This document shows positions 34,175 to 41,610 of a stretch of 64,000 nucleotides of DNA, piece by piece. Each line of letters opens with the position of its first letter. The first letter of the stretch is position 1. Under the pieces are notes generated by a model. It worked only from the letters and a program-made list of their open reading frames with translations. It had not been told where the DNA came from and made no database searches. Source of the DNA: Pampinifervens sp037481935 (GTDB lineage Bacteria; Aquificota; Aquificia; Aquificales; Aquificaceae); the NCBI RefSeq assembly GCF_046159715.1, contig NZ_JBJXCT010000011.1, forward strand, positions 3,512-67,511, written 5' to 3'. A program made the position numbers and the translations under genes.

Positions 34175-34510
34175 TCACTTGCCTGCCTCTTCCCTGAGTG
34201 CCTTGAAAACCTCGTTGAAGGAAACTTCGTCGTTGTTTACAAAGACGCCCACGTTACCCATTACGCATACGGAATATTTAGGACCGGTAAGAGCCCATCC
34301 ATGCAGTGGGGTCCACTCCTGACCGGAGAAGGCTGTGTAACCGTCTGCCTGCATCTTTGCCATCATGTTGTTTGCGGCGCACATCTCCGCTGCCATTGCT
34401 GCGTGCTCTTCGGAAATGTTGCCCTTGTAGGCAACCAGCTTGCCGTCGTTGGTAAACTCTCCTGCAGCCCAGACACCTTTAATTTTCATAAGCCTGTCAA
34501 GGTTTACCAT
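34175..34510 (-). CDS. DUF2173-family protein, second copy
   Basis: A 111-residue member of DUF2173, a small roadblock/profilin-like family common in sulfur- and hydrogen-oxidising bacteria with no proven function. It starts MVNLDRLMKIKGVWAAGEF and shares with its neighbour the pattern AAGEFT-DG-L-AY-GNI, AAEMCAAN, CVMGNVGVFV. ATG 34510 is chosen because AAAGGAGG lies 8 bases before it; a GTG at 34519 would fall inside that site. Under the sigma-54 promoter upstream of the first copy. Confidence 0.75.
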   Translation of the reverse strand: MVNLDRLMKIKGVWAAGEFTNDGKLVAYKGNISEEHAAMAAEMCAANNMMAKMQADGYTAFSGQEWTPLHGWALTGPKYSVCVMGNVGVFVNNDEVSFNEVFKALREEAGK

Positions 34511-34525
34511 GGCTTTCACCTCCTT

Positions 34526-34867
34526 TTAGATATACTTGGAAAGGGTTTCAAAGGTCTTGTCAAAGTCCGCCTTGTCAAGCTCTACAAATACGCCCACGTT
34601 GCCCATTATGCAGGCAGCGTATTTACCGCCAGCAACCGCAAAGCCATAGACTGGATAAAAACCATCCTGACCCGTGTAAGCACTCCAGCCCTTCGCCTGC
34701 ATGTTGCCCATGAGCTTGTTGGCGGCACACATCATGGCTGCGATTTCTGCAGCCTTTTCTGTTATGTTTCCATAGTAGGCAAGCAGCCTACCATCATCGG
34801 TGAACTCTCCTGCTGCCACTGCACCGGGCAGCGACATTAAGTCTTTGAGCTTGCTGAGTGTTGCCAT
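34526..34867 (-). CDS. DUF2173-family protein, first copy
   Basis: A 113-residue DUF2173 protein starting MATLSKLKDLMSLPGAVAAGEF. It is a tandem duplicate of the next gene, which it precedes by 15 bases. Upstream frame extension to 34921 is rejected, as it overlaps the promoter and the ATG at 34867 has AAAGGAGG. A perfect sigma-54 promoter is centred about 45 bases upstream, so strong, inducible expression is expected. Two Cys residues (CAAN and CIMGN) are shared by both copies. Confidence 0.78.
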   Translation of the reverse strand: MATLSKLKDLMSLPGAVAAGEFTDDGRLLAYYGNITEKAAEIAAMMCAANKLMGNMQAKGWSAYTGQDGFYPVYGFAVAGGKYAACIMGNVGVFVELDKADFDKTFETLSKYI

Positions 34868-34904
34868 GATTCCACCTCCTTTAAAGGTTTTCATTTTATA
34901 CATA

Positions 34905-34920
34905 TGCAAACAGAGTGCCA
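34905..34920 (-). promoter_or_regulatory. Sigma-54 promoter of the DUF2173 genes
   Basis: On the minus strand the sequence reads TGGCAC-TCTGT-TTGCA. The -24 GG and -12 GC are exactly 10 bases apart, matching the sigma-54 consensus (TGGCAC-N5-TTGCA) at every key position. The start point should be near 34893, leaving a leader of about 27 bases that holds the AAAGGAGG before the ATG at 34867. Confidence 0.85.
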
Positions 34921-34980
34921 TACTGAGCTGTTTTTAAAGCAAGGAATATAAGGTCTTTTAAAGGAGTATGTCTTAACTCA

Positions 34981-35012
34981 TATGTTGCATGTTGCAACAG
35001 TGGTGCAACATA
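34981..35012. promoter_or_regulatory. TGTTGCA palindromes, likely enhancer sites of the sigma-54 promoter
   Basis: TATGTTGCA (34981-34989) and TGCAACATA (35004-35012) form a perfect inverted repeat that encloses a second palindrome, TGTTGCAACA (34990-34999). They lie 61-107 bases upstream of the -24 box, the usual place for activator sites of sigma-54 promoters. The EBP encoded at 31845-33410 is the nearest candidate to bind here. The same block is also just upstream of def on the other strand. Confidence 0.6.
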
Positions 35013-35021
35013 GGGCAGGAC

Positions 35022-35049
35022 TTGAAACTGCTGAAAGACGGCATAAACT
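35022..35049 (+). promoter_or_regulatory. Sigma-70-type promoter of def
   Basis: TTGAAA (35022-35027), a 16-base spacer and TAAACT (35044-35049), placing the start point about at 35056 and the def ATG at 35059. This would make the message essentially leaderless, matching the lack of a Shine-Dalgarno. Confidence 0.45.
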
Positions 35050-35058
35050 TTTACCCTT

Positions 35059-35568
35059 ATGGTAAGAGAGATACTGACATTCCCTCATCCTGCTTTGAAG
35101 ACTCCAACTAAGAAGGTGGACGCCATAGACAGGGAGATAAAAGAACTTGTCAGAGATATGTTTGAGACCATGTATCATGCGGAAGGTGTGGGGCTTGCTG
35201 CCAATCAGATAGGGGTGAGCCTTAGAATTATGGTGATAGACACCACGCCCAAGAAGGAGAGCCCACCTCTGAAGCTGGTTCTTATAAACCCGGAGGTTAT
35301 ATCCGCAGAGGGAAACACAAAATACAGAGAGGGTTGTCTTTCTTTCCCTGGGCTTACGGTAGAGGTAGAAAGGCACAGCAAGTTAAGGGTGAAGGCTCTT
35401 GACCTGAATGGGGAAGAGAAAGAATACGAGCTTGAGGGCTTTCCTGCCATAGTTTTTCAGCACGAGATGGACCACCTTTTGGGTATAACATTCCTTGACA
35501 GGTTGAACGGGCTGAGGAAAAGACTGGCTCTTGAAAAATACTCAAAGCTTCAAAAGCAGAGAGTATGA
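35059..35568 (+). CDS. def: Peptide deformylase
   Basis: Removes the formyl group from the initiating methionine. The 169 residues show all three motifs: GVGLAANQIG (residues about 40-50), EGCLSFPG (metal-binding Cys near 95) and QHEMDHLLG (HExxH near 135). The metal is Fe2+ or Ni/Zn by family. There is no Shine-Dalgarno and a promoter lies just in front. The SpoVG-like gene overlaps its stop by 4 bases (ATGA). Often paired with fmt, but no fmt is present here. Confidence 0.95.
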   Translation: MVREILTFPHPALKTPTKKVDAIDREIKELVRDMFETMYHAEGVGLAANQIGVSLRIMVIDTTPKKESPPLKLVLINPEVISAEGNTKYREGCLSFPGLTVEVERHSKLRVKALDLNGEEKEYELEGFPAIVFQHEMDHLLGITFLDRLNGLRKRLALEKYSKLQKQRV

Positions 35569-35834
35569 AAGTGGAGCTTGTGGACTTTTATCCCTTTGAA
35601 GTGTCCACAAGGAAACCACGCCTTCTTGCCTACGCAGATGTAAGACTTGATGGGAAGATACTTATAAGGGGGATAAGGCTCTATGAAGCAAGGAACGGGG
35701 GCTTCTTCATATCCATGCCTGAGTATAACCCTGAGACAAAAAGGGCGATGGTGGAAGTGGAGGATAAAGAGCTTCTGGAAAGGATAAGAAGAGTATTGGT
35801 AGACCAATACAAAAACATTATCTCTCAATCTTGA
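35565..35834 (+). CDS. SpoVG-like nucleic-acid-binding protein
   Basis: An 89-residue protein with the SpoVG pattern: an N-terminal strand (MKVELVDFYPF), LLAYADVRLDGKILIRGIRL, then NGGFFISMPEYN. SpoVG family members bind DNA or RNA and regulate many genes. The family is usually 85-100 residues, as here. Its ATG overlaps the def stop. The last bases overlap the promoter-like TTGACG at 35831 that serves the next gene. Confidence 0.7.
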   Translation: MKVELVDFYPFEVSTRKPRLLAYADVRLDGKILIRGIRLYEARNGGFFISMPEYNPETKRAMVEVEDKELLERIRRVLVDQYKNIISQS

Positions 35835-35859
35835 CGTGGTTTCCTGAGTGGTGTATACT
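35831..35859 (+). promoter_or_regulatory. Sigma-70 promoter of the cas6 remnant
   Basis: TTGACG (35831-35836), 17-base spacer, TATACT (35854-35859). A very good match to the consensus. The truncated cas6 ATG is at 35879, 20 bases beyond the -10 box. Confidence 0.65.
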
Positions 35860-35878
35860 TACAACCGCAGGAGGGGTC

Positions 35879-36133
35879 ATGAGACTTTCCTGTGATATAG
35901 AGTTGAAGAGGGGCGTGGAGGTGCCACATAACTTCAGGCAGGGACTTTTGTCTCTGGTCAAAGAATCAATAAAAAGGAGCTCAGAGGATGGTGAGCTGTT
36001 TTATAGGGTCTGGTACTCTTACAACAGACAGAAGCCTTTTACTTTCTCTGCTTTTTTCCCTTTGAAAAGGGTAAAAGGAAAGTCAATTCTTGATGGGGAT
36101 TTCTTTAGTTTTAGCCGCCAATTGTGGGATTGA
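35879..36133 (+). pseudogene. Truncated cas6 (N-terminal fragment)
   Basis: An 84-residue frame whose N terminus reads like Cas6, the RNase that cuts CRISPR transcripts: MRLSCDIELKRGVEVPHNFRQGLLSLVKESI, then KPFTFSAFFPLKR near residue 55 and a GDFF segment. Full Cas6 proteins have about 230-260 residues with a C-terminal glycine-rich loop, missing here. The last eight codons (SFSRQLWD then stop) come from a CRISPR-repeat-like sequence, so cas6 seems to have been cut off by a deletion joining it to an array. Promoter and AGGAGG are intact. Identification is from pattern only. Confidence 0.55.
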
Positions 36134-36197
36134 AAGGTATCCGCTAAATAGTCCTGTAATTCTTACAGGTGAGGTTTTAGCTGCCAATTTTGGAAGC
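36108..36197 (+). CRISPR. Two-repeat CRISPR remnant
   Basis: The first repeat, 36108-36136 (29 bases), starts GTTTTAGCCGCCAATT and ends GGGATTGAAAG; ATTGAAAG is a standard crRNA 5' handle. A 37-base spacer (36137-36173) follows. The second repeat begins at 36174 with GTTTTAGCTGCCAATT and matches the first at 20 of the first 22 bases before diverging, as the last repeat of an array often does. With a truncated cas6 running into the first repeat this looks like the leftover of a deleted CRISPR locus. Confidence 0.55.
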
Positions 36198-36229
36198 CTC
36201 CGGTTTAGAGTCGTAAGAGAGATTAAAAT

Positions 36230-36865
36230 ATGGTAGTGCCCGTTGATGTTGACCAGCTTTTTCAACTCACAAACTTGGTGGGTATAGTTACATTTTCAGT
36301 AGCTGGTGCCCTCAAAGGAATAAGGGAAGGGCTTGACCTTCTTGGAATAGCCACTCTAGGTGTGGTAACTGCTCTTGGTGGAGGTATGCTCAGGGACATA
36401 ATGGTGGGAAAGATTCCAAACGCTCTCCTATCACCCTATGACATGAGCCTTGCCCTTTTGGGTGTTCTCATATCACTGCTTCTTCACACAAGAATCAAAA
36501 GACAGCTTGAAAACAGGTATGCCTTTCTCTTACTTGATGCCGTAGGGCTGTCAGCCTTTACCACCACGGGTGCTATTCTGGCTTACAGCACAGGTGTGTC
36601 CTTTTATGGTGTTGTGCTCCTCGCCACCATCACTGGCGTAGGTGGAGGTGCAATAGGGGACATACTTCTCAGACGGGTCCCATGGGTGCTGAAAGAAGAC
36701 TTCTACGCCACATGTAGCATAATCGGGTCAGTGGTCTTTTATGTAAGTATGGAAATCATTCAGAATATTACCCTTTCCTCACTAGCATGCACCCTCAGTA
36801 CCCTCATACTGCGTATACTTGCAATTGTTTATGGGTGGAGGCTGCCGAGGATTGTGAGAGGATAG
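36230..36865 (+). CDS. TRIC/UPF0126-family membrane channel or transporter
   Basis: A 211-residue membrane protein with two repeated UPF0126 (glycine-transporter/TRIC) domains of three helices each. Marks: SVAGALKGIREGLDLLGI, GGGMLRDIMVGKIP and the second-domain GGGAIGDILLRRVP. Bacterial TRIC proteins are trimeric cation channels. TAAAAT abuts the ATG at 36230, so the start could be the GTG at 36236 if the message is leaderless. A dif-like site begins at its very end. Confidence 0.85.
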   Translation: MVVPVDVDQLFQLTNLVGIVTFSVAGALKGIREGLDLLGIATLGVVTALGGGMLRDIMVGKIPNALLSPYDMSLALLGVLISLLLHTRIKRQLENRYAFLLLDAVGLSAFTTTGAILAYSTGVSFYGVVLLATITGVGGGAIGDILLRRVPWVLKEDFYATCSIIGSVVFYVSMEIIQNITLSSLACTLSTLILRILAIVYGWRLPRIVRG

Positions 36866-36891
36866 CTAATATAATAGCAATTATATTAACA
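36864..36891. other. Candidate dif recombination site
   Basis: A 28-base element with the dif layout: arm AGCTAATATAA, 6-base centre TAGCAA, arm TTATATTAACA. The inner 8 bases of the arms form a perfect inverted repeat (TAATATAA/TTATATTA), and the ATAA-N6-TTAT core and TTAT-TTAA right arm match the general bacterial dif/XerD arm. It lies about 735 bases from a Xer-type recombinase gene, as in single-recombinase systems such as XerH. Could also be an ordinary operator. Confidence 0.5.
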
Positions 36892-36911
36892 CAGACGGAG
36901 CGGGTCTGTTT
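36891..36911 (+). terminator. Possible hairpin after the TRIC gene
   Basis: ACAGAC (36891-36896) and GTCTGT (36904-36909) form a 6-bp stem with a 7-base loop, followed by only two more T. It could end the TRIC transcript or be an operator for the next operon. Weak. Confidence 0.3.
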
Positions 36912-36914
36912 AAC

Positions 36915-36952
36915 TGACATCTGTTGACATCTGACATCAGACATTATAAAAT
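36915..36952 (+). promoter_or_regulatory. Promoter with TGACATC operator repeats
   Basis: TTGACA (36924-36929), 17-base spacer, TAAAAT (36947-36952): an almost ideal sigma-70 promoter for the HTH-coiled-coil/recombinase/trmD operon. Three TGACATC units at 36915, 36925 and 36932 overlap the -35 region, suggesting repression, perhaps by the HTH protein encoded by the first gene. Confidence 0.6.
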
Positions 36953-36980
36953 TCTGTCAAAATATTGAAAGGAGGCTGTC

Positions 36981-37613
36981 ATGGAGAATGACAGGGGATT
37001 TGTCAAAGTGAAGGCATCCGAATACGCCCAGCTCATGGACCTGTCTCTCAACACGGTAAAGAATCGTATAAGGGCCGGGGTCTTGAAGGGAGGCAAGGAG
37101 GAAGATGGTATATGGTATGTTTACCTTACTCAGGAAGAGCTGGAACACATAAGAGGTTTTAGAGAGGTTCAGGAAGATAGAAACAGGAGCCTTCAATCAA
37201 ACCTTGAGGGGCTGAAATCAACCCTTGAAGGTAGTTTAATAGCCACATACATGTCCGCACTTATGCAGAAGGAACAGCAGAAAGAACAACTTCTTCATGA
37301 ACTCTCAAGTCTTTATACGCTCCTTGCTATAAGGGAGAAGGAGATGGAGTTTTTATTGAAAGAGCTTGAAAACACTAAGGAAAGATGCAGAGAAAAGGAG
37401 CTGGAAAACCAGAAGTTAAAGGGGATAATAGAAGAGAAGGAAGAAGTAATCAAAAGGCTTCAAGAAGAACTGAGAGAGAAGGAGCATATTCTGAACCAGA
37501 AGGAGCTGGAACTCCAGAGGGTTGTGCTGGACAAAGACAGAGAGTTACTAAGCAAGGAAATGGAACTATCTACCCTTCGCATGGAACTGGAGAAGAGAAA
37601 GAAGAAGGAATAA
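36981..37613 (+). CDS. HTH protein with long coiled coil
   Basis: A 210-residue protein. Residues about 5-50 form a MerR/excisionase-like helix-turn-helix (KVKASEYAQLMDLSLNTVKNRI...) and residues about 60-210 are an almost unbroken, Glu/Lys-rich coiled coil. No catalytic motif. It has AAAGGAGG at the start and lies 13 bases before the recombinase gene, so it may guide or regulate the recombinase at a nearby site and repress its own promoter through the TGACATC repeats. Known excisionases are much shorter; the long coil is unusual. Confidence 0.6.
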   Translation: MENDRGFVKVKASEYAQLMDLSLNTVKNRIRAGVLKGGKEEDGIWYVYLTQEELEHIRGFREVQEDRNRSLQSNLEGLKSTLEGSLIATYMSALMQKEQQKEQLLHELSSLYTLLAIREKEMEFLLKELENTKERCREKELENQKLKGIIEEKEEVIKRLQEELREKEHILNQKELELQRVVLDKDRELLSKEMELSTLRMELEKRKKKE

Positions 37614-37626
37614 AATTAATAAGACC

Positions 37627-38490
37627 ATGGACGGGCTTTTAGACCTCTGGGTTAAGAGCCTGAGCAGGACAAAGAGCCAAAGGACTGTAATCACCTACAG
37701 CATGTGTCTTGCCTCTTTTCAGAAACATGTAGGTAAGGGCATGAATCTTCTCGAAATTGAACCCATGAAGGTTTTTTCATACATTGACTCCTCTGAGCTT
37801 TCTGTAACCTCTCTTCTGACCCACCTCTCTGCTATAAAGCATTTTTATAAATTCGCCTTTAGAAGGGGATGGCTTAGCAAGGAACAGTTCTCCGAGCTTG
37901 AAGCAGTTATTGAAGAGATAAGGGAAGACCTTTCAGGCTCCAGGTCGCAGAAAAGCCCGAAAGCTCTCAGCAAGGAAGAATTGAGCAAAATCTTTGAAAC
38001 GGTAAGAAATACAAAGTACGAGCGTGTATATAGCCTTCTTCTATACAGTGGTATAAGGCTTTCTGAATATGCCCAGCTCAGAAGGGAGTTCTTTCAGAGG
38101 GACAGGAACAATATATACTGGCTGAGACTGCCTGCGGAGGTAACCAAGAGGGGGAAGGAAAGACTGGTTCCCATAATGGGTCCATCAAAAGAGGAGACCA
38201 TGAGCATAAACGAAAAGCTTGATTACTGGCTTCAGGATTACGATGCTTTCATTATGGTAAAGGCAGGTTCTTTGCAGGTCTATACCAACAGGCTTTCTCA
38301 AAGACTGGGCATTCCCTTTTCTGTGCATAGCTTCAGGCATACATACATAACGAACCTTGTAAACTCAGGCTTTCCTGCAGAGGTGGTAAAGGAGTTTGCA
38401 GGACACTCAAATGTAAAGACAACCATAGACATATACTACCGTTTCAGTCAGGAGAGGGCAAGGATCATGGTGGAGAACTTTCTCAGATGA
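37627..38490 (+). CDS. Xer-type tyrosine recombinase
   Basis: A 287-residue site-specific recombinase with an N-terminal core-binding domain and a C-terminal catalytic domain. Catalytic residues are R144 (SGIRLSE), K174 or K177 (TKRGKER), H234 and R237 (HSFRHT), H260 (GHSNVKTT) and Y270 (IDIY). Its length, and the position just before trmD with an ATGA overlap, suggest the housekeeping Xer rather than a mobile-element integrase. It would resolve chromosome dimers at dif, possibly the site at 36864. No Shine-Dalgarno is clear. Confidence 0.85.
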   Translation: MDGLLDLWVKSLSRTKSQRTVITYSMCLASFQKHVGKGMNLLEIEPMKVFSYIDSSELSVTSLLTHLSAIKHFYKFAFRRGWLSKEQFSELEAVIEEIREDLSGSRSQKSPKALSKEELSKIFETVRNTKYERVYSLLLYSGIRLSEYAQLRREFFQRDRNNIYWLRLPAEVTKRGKERLVPIMGPSKEETMSINEKLDYWLQDYDAFIMVKAGSLQVYTNRLSQRLGIPFSVHSFRHTYITNLVNSGFPAEVVKEFAGHSNVKTTIDIYYRFSQERARIMVENFLR

Positions 38491-39341
38491 AGTTCTTTGT
38501 TTTCACCATCTTCCCTCAGGTCATTGAATGCTACGCCAGCTACGGCATAGTAAAACAGGCTCTAAAAAAGGGTGCCCTTGAGCTTTTTGTCCTTGACCTG
38601 AGAGACTTTGCTCACAAGAGACAGGTGGATGATAACGCCTACGGCGGACATCCGGGTATGGTGATAAAGCCAGAGCCTGTCTTCGGAGCATACGAGCATG
38701 TAATGAAAAACTTTGGCAAGCCCCACACCATAATCCCACAGCCTTGGGGCAGAAGGCTCACTCAGGCAGACCTTGACAGGCTATCAAAGTTGGAGAGCAT
38801 TGCAGTCATATGCGGGAGGTATGAGGGGCTGGATGAGAGGGTCAGCGCGCTGGCGGATGAGGAGCTATCCTTAGGGGACTTTGTGCTGGCTGGGGGTGAG
38901 CTTCTGGCTCTTGTGCTTCTTGAAGGCATAGCAAGGCTTCTACCGGGAGTCCTTGGCGAGCCTGAGAGTATAAGAAAAGACTCTTTCAGAAGATGGCTGG
39001 GTGCACCCGTATACACCAGACCTGCAGAGTTCATGGGGATGAAGGTGCCTGAGGTGCTTCTCTCGGGCAACCATCAGCTCATAAGCCTGTGGGAGCTGTG
39101 GCACTCCATAGAGAGAACCTTCAGGCTCAGAAGAGACCTTATTCCGGAATACATGAACAACTTAGAGAGCTCCATGCTCTCATCTATAATGGAAGGTAAG
39201 AGATTTGAAGAGTGGCTGGAGGAGGTGGGTTATGAAAGAGCTGTTAAGAGCCTTCAGAGCGTGCAACTATCTGGCTGTGGGGATGATTTATCTGAGGGAC
39301 AATCCCCTTCTGAAGGAGCCCCTCAAGAGAGAACACCTTAA
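38487..39341 (+). CDS. trmD: tRNA (guanine-N1)-methyltransferase
   Basis: SPOUT-fold enzyme that methylates G37 of tRNAs with SAM and so prevents frameshifting. Motifs: VFTIFPQ at the start, DDNAYGGHPGMV near residue 50, the knot region AVICGRYEGLDERV and SLGDFVLAGGE, and the C-terminal helical domain. With 284 residues it is about 30-50 longer than usual; the extra tail (from about residue 250) lies in the part overlapping the phosphoketolase gene by 110 bases and looks like low-constraint sequence. ATG overlaps the xer stop. Confidence 0.92.
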   Translation: MKFFVFTIFPQVIECYASYGIVKQALKKGALELFVLDLRDFAHKRQVDDNAYGGHPGMVIKPEPVFGAYEHVMKNFGKPHTIIPQPWGRRLTQADLDRLSKLESIAVICGRYEGLDERVSALADEELSLGDFVLAGGELLALVLLEGIARLLPGVLGEPESIRKDSFRRWLGAPVYTRPAEFMGMKVPEVLLSGNHQLISLWELWHSIERTFRLRRDLIPEYMNNLESSMLSSIMEGKRFEEWLEEVGYERAVKSLQSVQLSGCGDDLSEGQSPSEGAPQERTP

Positions 39342-41610
39342 GAGAAGACTGCTGGGACACTGGGGAGCAAGCCCCAACATAAGCCTTGTGTATCTGGCTG
39401 CAAGCTATACACTCAGAAGATACTCTGTGAACTCCCTTCTTGTGGTGGGTCCCGGACATGGAGCACCCGGATACATAGCGCCTCTCTACCTTGAGGGAAC
39501 TCTTACCAGCTTCTATCCGGAGTTTTCAAGGGACGCAGAGGGTATGAAGAAACTTTTTAAGTCCTTTTCCTTTCCCGGTGGTCTTGGTAGCCACTGCACT
39601 CCCGAGCTTCCGGGCTCCATACAGGAGGGAGGAGAGCTTGGCTATAGCCTATCTCACGCCTTCGGTGCTGTCTTTGACAACCCTGACCTCGTGGCAGTTG
39701 CCATAGTGGGTGATGGTGAGGCGGAGACTGGACCGCTCGCCACCGCCTGGCATTCTAGCAAGTTCCTCAACCCCCAGAGGGATGGGCTGGTTTTGCCAGT
39801 GCTATCACTAAACGGCTACAAGATAAACAACCCCACCCTGTTTGCGAGGATTCCAAGGGAAGAGCTCATAAGCCTTCTGAGAGGCTACGGCTATGAGCCC
39901 CTCTGGGTGGAGGGAGAGGAGCCTGAAGAGGTGATGGGTCAGATGCTTCAGGCTGTGGAGACCGCCTTTGAAAGGCTCATGGAGCTCAGAGGAAAGGCTA
40001 TAAGACCCGTGCTTCCCGCCATAGTCCTCAAGACTCCCAAGGGATGGACTGCACCAAAGGAATTTAGGGGAAGATACATTGAGGGCTACTGGAGGTCCCA
40101 TCAGGTTCCCCTGTCAGAGGTGCACGAAAATCCCGAAAGCCTGCGTCTTCTTGAAGAGTGGCTCAGGAGCTACGGACCTCAGGAGCTCTTTGACGCAGAG
40201 GGAAAGCCCCTCATAGACTGTCGTGAGGTCTTTCCCGAGGAGGGCAGAAGGCTTGGAGACACGCCCTACGCCAACGGTGGACTGCTGAGAAAGCCCCTTG
40301 AACTGCCAGAGGCCGAGAGGTTTGAGGTGGAAAAGTTTACACTTCACAGCAACACTCTCCCTCTGGGATACTATCTGAGGGAAGTTCTGAAGAGAAATCC
40401 CCGCAGCTTCAGGGTCTTTGGTCCTGATGAGACCGCCTCCAACAGACTCCATCCCACCTTTGAGGAGGGAAAGGCATGGATGCTGGAAAGGCTACCGGTA
40501 GACGAAGACGAAGGTCATCTCAGCCCCGTGGGCAGGGTGATGGAGATGCTCTCAGAACATACGGTGGAGGGCTGGCTGGAGGGATACCTGCTTACAGGCA
40601 GGCATGGAATTCTGAGCACCTACGAGGGCTTTGCCCCCATAATAACCTCCATGGTAAACCAGTTTGGAAAGTGGCTGGACATTTCACTGGATGTGCCATG
40701 GAGGGCACCCATAAGCTCTCTCAACCTCCTTCTTACCTCCGTGGTCTGGAGGCAGGACCACAACGGCTTTACCCATCAGGACCCCGGGTTTATAAACAGC
40801 ATAGTGGACAAGTGGCCCAATGTGGTCAGGCTCTACTTTCCCTGCGATGCTAACACCCTTCTGGCAACTGCGGAGCTGTGCCTTAAATCCACCAACAGGG
40901 TAAACATCATAGTGGTGGACAAACAGGTCCATCCCCAGTATCTGAGCTATGAGGGGGCTTATAGGCATGCCATAAAGGGCATAGGAATATTTGACTTTGC
41001 AAGCACGCACACGGATAGAGAACCCGATGTGGTGCTCGCAAGCTGTGGTGACATACCCACCAAGGAGGGGGTATGTGCCTCTTTTATTCTGAGGGAGTTT
41101 TTCCCCGACCTTGCCATCAGGTTTGTGAACGTGGTCAACCTCTTCAGGCTTACTCCCGATAGCGAGCATCCCGACGGTCTCCCCGACAGGGACTTTGACG
41201 CCTACTTTACCACAGACAGACCCATAATCTTCAACTTCCACGGATATCCGTGGCTTATACACAGGCTCACCTACCGCAGGAAGAACCACAAAAACCTCCA
41301 TGTGAGAGGCTACAGGGAAAACAGAAGGTTCGGCATAGACGCCACCCAGATACAGCCCTTCCTCAGGGGAAGGGGTGGTATTACCACGCCCCTCCAGCTT
41401 GCCATAATAAACCAGATAGACCGTTTCAGTATAGCCATAGACGTGATTCAGAGAACGCCCACACTGCAGGCAAAAGGAGGAAAATACATAGACCTTCTAA
41501 AGGACATGCAGATAAGGGCTTTAAAGCATGCCTACGAGGAGGGAGTAGATGACCCGGAGTTTTCCGACGAGAACTTTCTTGTGCCTGAATTACGGAAGTT
41601 CCTCCCTTAA
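39232..41610 (+). CDS. xfp: Xylulose-5-phosphate/fructose-6-phosphate phosphoketolase
   Basis: TPP enzyme of 792 residues that splits xylulose-5-P or fructose-6-P with phosphate to acetyl-phosphate. Motifs: LGHWGASPN near residue 45, GPGHGAPG near 75, the TPP site GDGEAETGPLATAWHS near 165, and HQDHNGFTHQDPG-like SVVWRQDHNGFTHQDPGFI. Start set at ATG 39232 because AGGAGG lies 5 bases before it; the frame extends upstream to 39205. It overlaps trmD by 110 bases and the acetate kinase gene by 62 bases, so acetyl-P goes straight to ATP production. Confidence 0.93.
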   Translation: MKELLRAFRACNYLAVGMIYLRDNPLLKEPLKREHLKRRLLGHWGASPNISLVYLAASYTLRRYSVNSLLVVGPGHGAPGYIAPLYLEGTLTSFYPEFSRDAEGMKKLFKSFSFPGGLGSHCTPELPGSIQEGGELGYSLSHAFGAVFDNPDLVAVAIVGDGEAETGPLATAWHSSKFLNPQRDGLVLPVLSLNGYKINNPTLFARIPREELISLLRGYGYEPLWVEGEEPEEVMGQMLQAVETAFERLMELRGKAIRPVLPAIVLKTPKGWTAPKEFRGRYIEGYWRSHQVPLSEVHENPESLRLLEEWLRSYGPQELFDAEGKPLIDCREVFPEEGRRLGDTPYANGGLLRKPLELPEAERFEVEKFTLHSNTLPLGYYLREVLKRNPRSFRVFGPDETASNRLHPTFEEGKAWMLERLPVDEDEGHLSPVGRVMEMLSEHTVEGWLEGYLLTGRHGILSTYEGFAPIITSMVNQFGKWLDISLDVPWRAPISSLNLLLTSVVWRQDHNGFTHQDPGFINSIVDKWPNVVRLYFPCDANTLLATAELCLKSTNRVNIIVVDKQVHPQYLSYEGAYRHAIKGIGIFDFASTHTDREPDVVLASCGDIPTKEGVCASFILREFFPDLAIRFVNVVNLFRLTPDSEHPDGLPDRDFDAYFTTDRPIIFNFHGYPWLIHRLTYRRKNHKNLHVRGYRENRRFGIDATQIQPFLRGRGGITTPLQLAIINQIDRFSIAIDVIQRTPTLQAKGGKYIDLLKDMQIRALKHAYEEGVDDPEFSDENFLVPELRKFLP

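Noticed and set aside
34868..34921. Longer N terminus for the first DUF2173 protein
   Set aside because: It would overlap the sigma-54 promoter and leader; the sister gene starts at the equivalent of 34867.
36981..38490. Integrative element (excisionase plus integrase)
   Set aside because: No cargo genes or flanking att repeats seen; the recombinase overlaps trmD by 4 bases and fits a housekeeping Xer better, though not excluded.
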